In this document: one piece after another, positions 14,216 to 15,933 of the stretch | How the letters are laid out: each line of letters starts with the position of its first letter | How positions within the stretch are numbered: position 1 is the first letter of the stretch | Origin: Desulfovibrio desulfuricans | Lineage (GTDB): Bacteria > Desulfobacterota > Desulfovibrionia > Desulfovibrionales > Desulfovibrionaceae | NCBI GenBank assembly: GCA_003251995.1 | Contig: QKDT01000242.1 | Span: 1 to 15,933 of the forward strand | Reading direction: 5' to 3' | Length of the DNA stretch: 15,933 nucleotides | Program-made: the position numbers and the translations under genes | Notes under the pieces: generated by a model | What the model was told of the DNA's origin: nothing | Seen by the model: only the letters and a program-made list of their open reading frames with translations | Database searches by the model: none

Positions 14216-15436
14216 ATGCACTGCCAGAATCTTCTCTTTGATCCTGCCCGCATTCCCTCCCCTTGTTTCGTTTTGGATGAGGCGCAGCTTCTGACCAATG
14301 CCGCCATTCTGAACACAGTTCAGGAGCGCACCGGGGCCAAGATACTGCTTGCTCTCAAAGGGTATGCCGCATGGGCCACATTTCCGCTGCTTTCGCGCAC
14401 CAAGGGGCATGGCCCCCTGTGGGGCGCCTGCGCAAGCTCAGTCGATGAAGCACGCCTGGCGCGGGAAGACTTTGGTGGAGAGGTGCATGCCTTTGCCGCT
14501 GGCTGGAACCGCCGCGAGATGGCAGAGCTGCTTACCCTTGTGGACCACCTTGTCTTCAATTCCATAGCGCAGTGGCGCGAATTTGCACCCGCGGTCGCCA
14601 TGCAGAACAAAAGCCGCTGCCCAGACCGCCAGATTCAGTGCGGCCTGCGGATCAATCCCGAGCATTCAGAAGGCGCAACCGCCATATACAATCCCTGCTC
14701 GCCCGGCTCCCGCCTGGGCATTCGCCCACGGGACTTTGATCCTGCGGCGCTAGAAAGTATTTCCGGGCTGCATTTTCACACCCTATGCGAACAGGGGGCT
14801 GATGCCCTTGAACGCACCCTGGAAGCCGTAGAGCGCAATTTTGGGCAATGGCTGCCGCAGTGCCGCTGGATCAATATGGGCGGTGGACACCACATAACCA
14901 AACCAGGCTATGACCTTGATCTGCTTTGCCGCTGCCTGAGCACTTGGCGCGACCGGTATGACGCGCAAATTTACCTTGAACCCGGCGAAGCCGTGGCACT
15001 GGATGCGGGCTGGCTTGTGGCCACGGTTTTGGACGTGGTACAGGCCGACATGCCTGTGGCGATTCTGGATATTGGCGTTCCCTGCCACATGCCCGATGTG
15101 ATCGAAATGCCCTACCGTCCGCGCGTACGCTATGAATCCGAAGGCGTAGCAGAACTGGCGGGCGAAGCCGGGGAACAAGCCTGGACATGCCGCCTGGCTG
15201 GCAAATCATGCCTGGCTGGCGATGTGGCGGGGGAATACTCGTTCAACGCTCCGCTTGAACGTGGGCAAAGGCTGGTTTTTGAAGACATGGCTATTTACAG
15301 CATGGTCAAAACCACCACGTTCAACGGTCTGCGGCTCCCATCCATCGGAATTTGCGAGGCCAACACGGCAGGCGACACGCGCTTTCGCATGCTGCGGGAA
15401 TTTGGCTACGAGGACTTTAGAACGCGGCTCTCATAG
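14216..15436 (+). CDS. nspC: Carboxynorspermidine/carboxyspermidine decarboxylase
   Basis: This PLP enzyme of the alanine-racemase fold (406 residues) decarboxylates carboxynorspermidine or carboxyspermidine in the alternative polyamine pathway; in most bacteria that have it the product is spermidine. Lys48 in LLALKGYAAW is the PLP-binding lysine. SGLHFHTLCEQ (183-193), WINMGGGHHITKPGYD (218-233) and EPGEAVALDAGW (255-266) hold the cofactor phosphate and ring. Catalytic Cys332 lies in CRLAGKSCLAGD, and TTFNGLRLPSI closes the active site. The MPDVIEMPYRPR block is diagnostic of this subfamily rather than diaminopimelate decarboxylase. AAAGGAG precedes ATG 14216 at good spacing. The partner carboxyspermidine dehydrogenase is not in the window. 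Position directly after a diguanylate cyclase gene suggests co-transcription. Confidence 0.93.
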   Translation: MHCQNLLFDPARIPSPCFVLDEAQLLTNAAILNTVQERTGAKILLALKGYAAWATFPLLSRTKGHGPLWGACASSVDEARLAREDFGGEVHAFAAGWNRREMAELLTLVDHLVFNSIAQWREFAPAVAMQNKSRCPDRQIQCGLRINPEHSEGATAIYNPCSPGSRLGIRPRDFDPAALESISGLHFHTLCEQGADALERTLEAVERNFGQWLPQCRWINMGGGHHITKPGYDLDLLCRCLSTWRDRYDAQIYLEPGEAVALDAGWLVATVLDVVQADMPVAILDIGVPCHMPDVIEMPYRPRVRYESEGVAELAGEAGEQAWTCRLAGKSCLAGDVAGEYSFNAPLERGQRLVFEDMAIYSMVKTTTFNGLRLPSIGICEANTAGDTRFRMLREFGYEDFRTRLS

Positions 15437-15464
15437 GCTGACGCAACTGCTACAGCGCAAAAGA

Positions 15465-15503
15465 GAAAGACCCGAATCAAAGCGATCCGGGTCTTTCATT
15501 TTG
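15465..15503. terminator. Strong rho-independent terminator after nspC, probably bidirectional
   Basis: GAAAGACCCG (15465-15474) and CGGGTCTTTC (15488-15497) are perfect 10-bp arms around a 13-nt loop that can add an ATC/GAT pairing. On the plus strand ATTTTGT follows; on the minus strand the exit is TCTTTTGCG, so it can also stop transcription from the gene at 15609-15923. It starts 29 bp after the nspC stop. Confidence 0.85.
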
Positions 15504-15608
15504 TACTTCCCTGTGGGGGGAGGACAGTGGAAAATTTATATGGGCAAGAGTACTTGACCTGTCAGAATTACACGCCTTTGACGCGGTAATGTCAAAAGAA
15601 ACATTGCC

Positions 15609-15923
15609 TCAAGAGGCGGGAGCCTGTGCCGGGGAAAGCGCAGAGCCTTCCCTTGCCTGACCGGATGCGCTGCCTGCGGGCTGCGACAGATCATGCCCCG
15701 GCCCTGCGGGAGCGGCAGGCAGGGCGGCCTGCCCGGAGATTTCCGGGCGCTGGTTTTCTTCCAGTTGCCAGGGGGTGCTGCTGCGTGCCAGCGGGATATC
15801 GGCAGAACCAGCGGGGAAGCTGTGCGGCGGCAACTCTTCCGAAAGATGCACACCCTCAACCTGATGCCTGGCAACCATGGCAGGTTCTTCCATCCCGGGG
15901 GCCGGTCGCTTAACACGAGTCAT
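15609..15923 (-). CDS. Hypothetical Pro/Ala-rich protein, possibly the C-terminal part of a longer gene
   Basis: From ATG 15923 the product has 104 residues. The first half is mixed and polar (VKRPAPGMEEPAMVARHQVEGVH region). The second half is rich in Pro, Ala, Gly, Ser and Gln with no hydrophobic segment, and so is probably disordered. I recognise no family. The frame has no stop between this ATG and the window end at 15933 (codons for Gly-Leu-Leu precede it), and no clear ribosome site is visible, so the real start may lie outside and this may be a low-complexity tail. Codon use resembles the neighbouring genes better than the opposite-strand reading of the same stretch does. It ends 105 bp before the shared terminator. 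The 97 bp between that terminator and the stop show nothing else. Confidence 0.45.
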   Translation of the reverse strand: MTRVKRPAPGMEEPAMVARHQVEGVHLSEELPPHSFPAGSADIPLARSSTPWQLEENQRPEISGQAALPAAPAGPGHDLSQPAGSASGQAREGSALSPAQAPAS

Positions 15924-15933
15924 GAGCAGACCT

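Overview
The window reads as chromosomal DNA of a Desulfovibrio-like sulfate reducer (Desulfovibrionota, formerly Deltaproteobacteria). The pointers are a secreted CbiK-type anaerobic cobaltochelatase, a carboxynorspermidine/carboxyspermidine decarboxylase (NspC), a six-domain ribosomal protein S1 and GC-rich codon use. The placement rests on remembered family distributions, not on a database search. The exported choloylglycine hydrolase fits a gut-associated lineage, but does not prove one.

Layout. At 1-1314 a fosmidomycin-resistance-type MFS transporter lies on the minus strand and overlaps by ATGA the start of a gene cut by the window edge, possibly a DNA alkyl-transferase. A 325-bp divergent intergenic region carries three spaced copies of a CATGCGGC-type repeat. 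A plus-strand run follows (1640-5792): GNAT acetyltransferase, type II-like asparaginase without a signal peptide, phenylacetate-CoA ligase, a small secreted Cys-rich protein only 2 nt after the ligase, and a multi-pass membrane protein. The first two genes are probably one transcript. A weak terminator precedes the ligase.

From 5943 to 9200 are the minus-strand periplasmic cobaltochelatase gene with its own terminator, a 462-bp divergent intergenic region, and rpsA on the plus strand ending in a strong rho-independent terminator. A minus-strand EamA transporter (9345-10181) follows.

From 10182 to about 10580 the sequence turns strikingly AT-rich, with palindromes and no gene. Downstream is a two-gene operon: an exported choloylglycine hydrolase (bile salt hydrolase / penicillin acylase family) and an outer-membrane beta-barrel protein, closed by a hairpin plus T-run. 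This is the most accessory-looking part of the window.

The last block (12918-15436) is a REC-REC-GGDEF response regulator 53 bp upstream of nspC, with no terminator between them. This puts a c-di-GMP synthase candidate beside a polyamine-biosynthesis enzyme. A strong, apparently bidirectional terminator separates nspC from a minus-strand Pro/Ala-rich hypothetical gene that may extend past the window end. I saw no RNA genes, insertion sequences, prophage genes or CRISPR array. The items most worth following are the hydrolase/barrel pair with its AT-rich leader, and the diguanylate cyclase-nspC pair.
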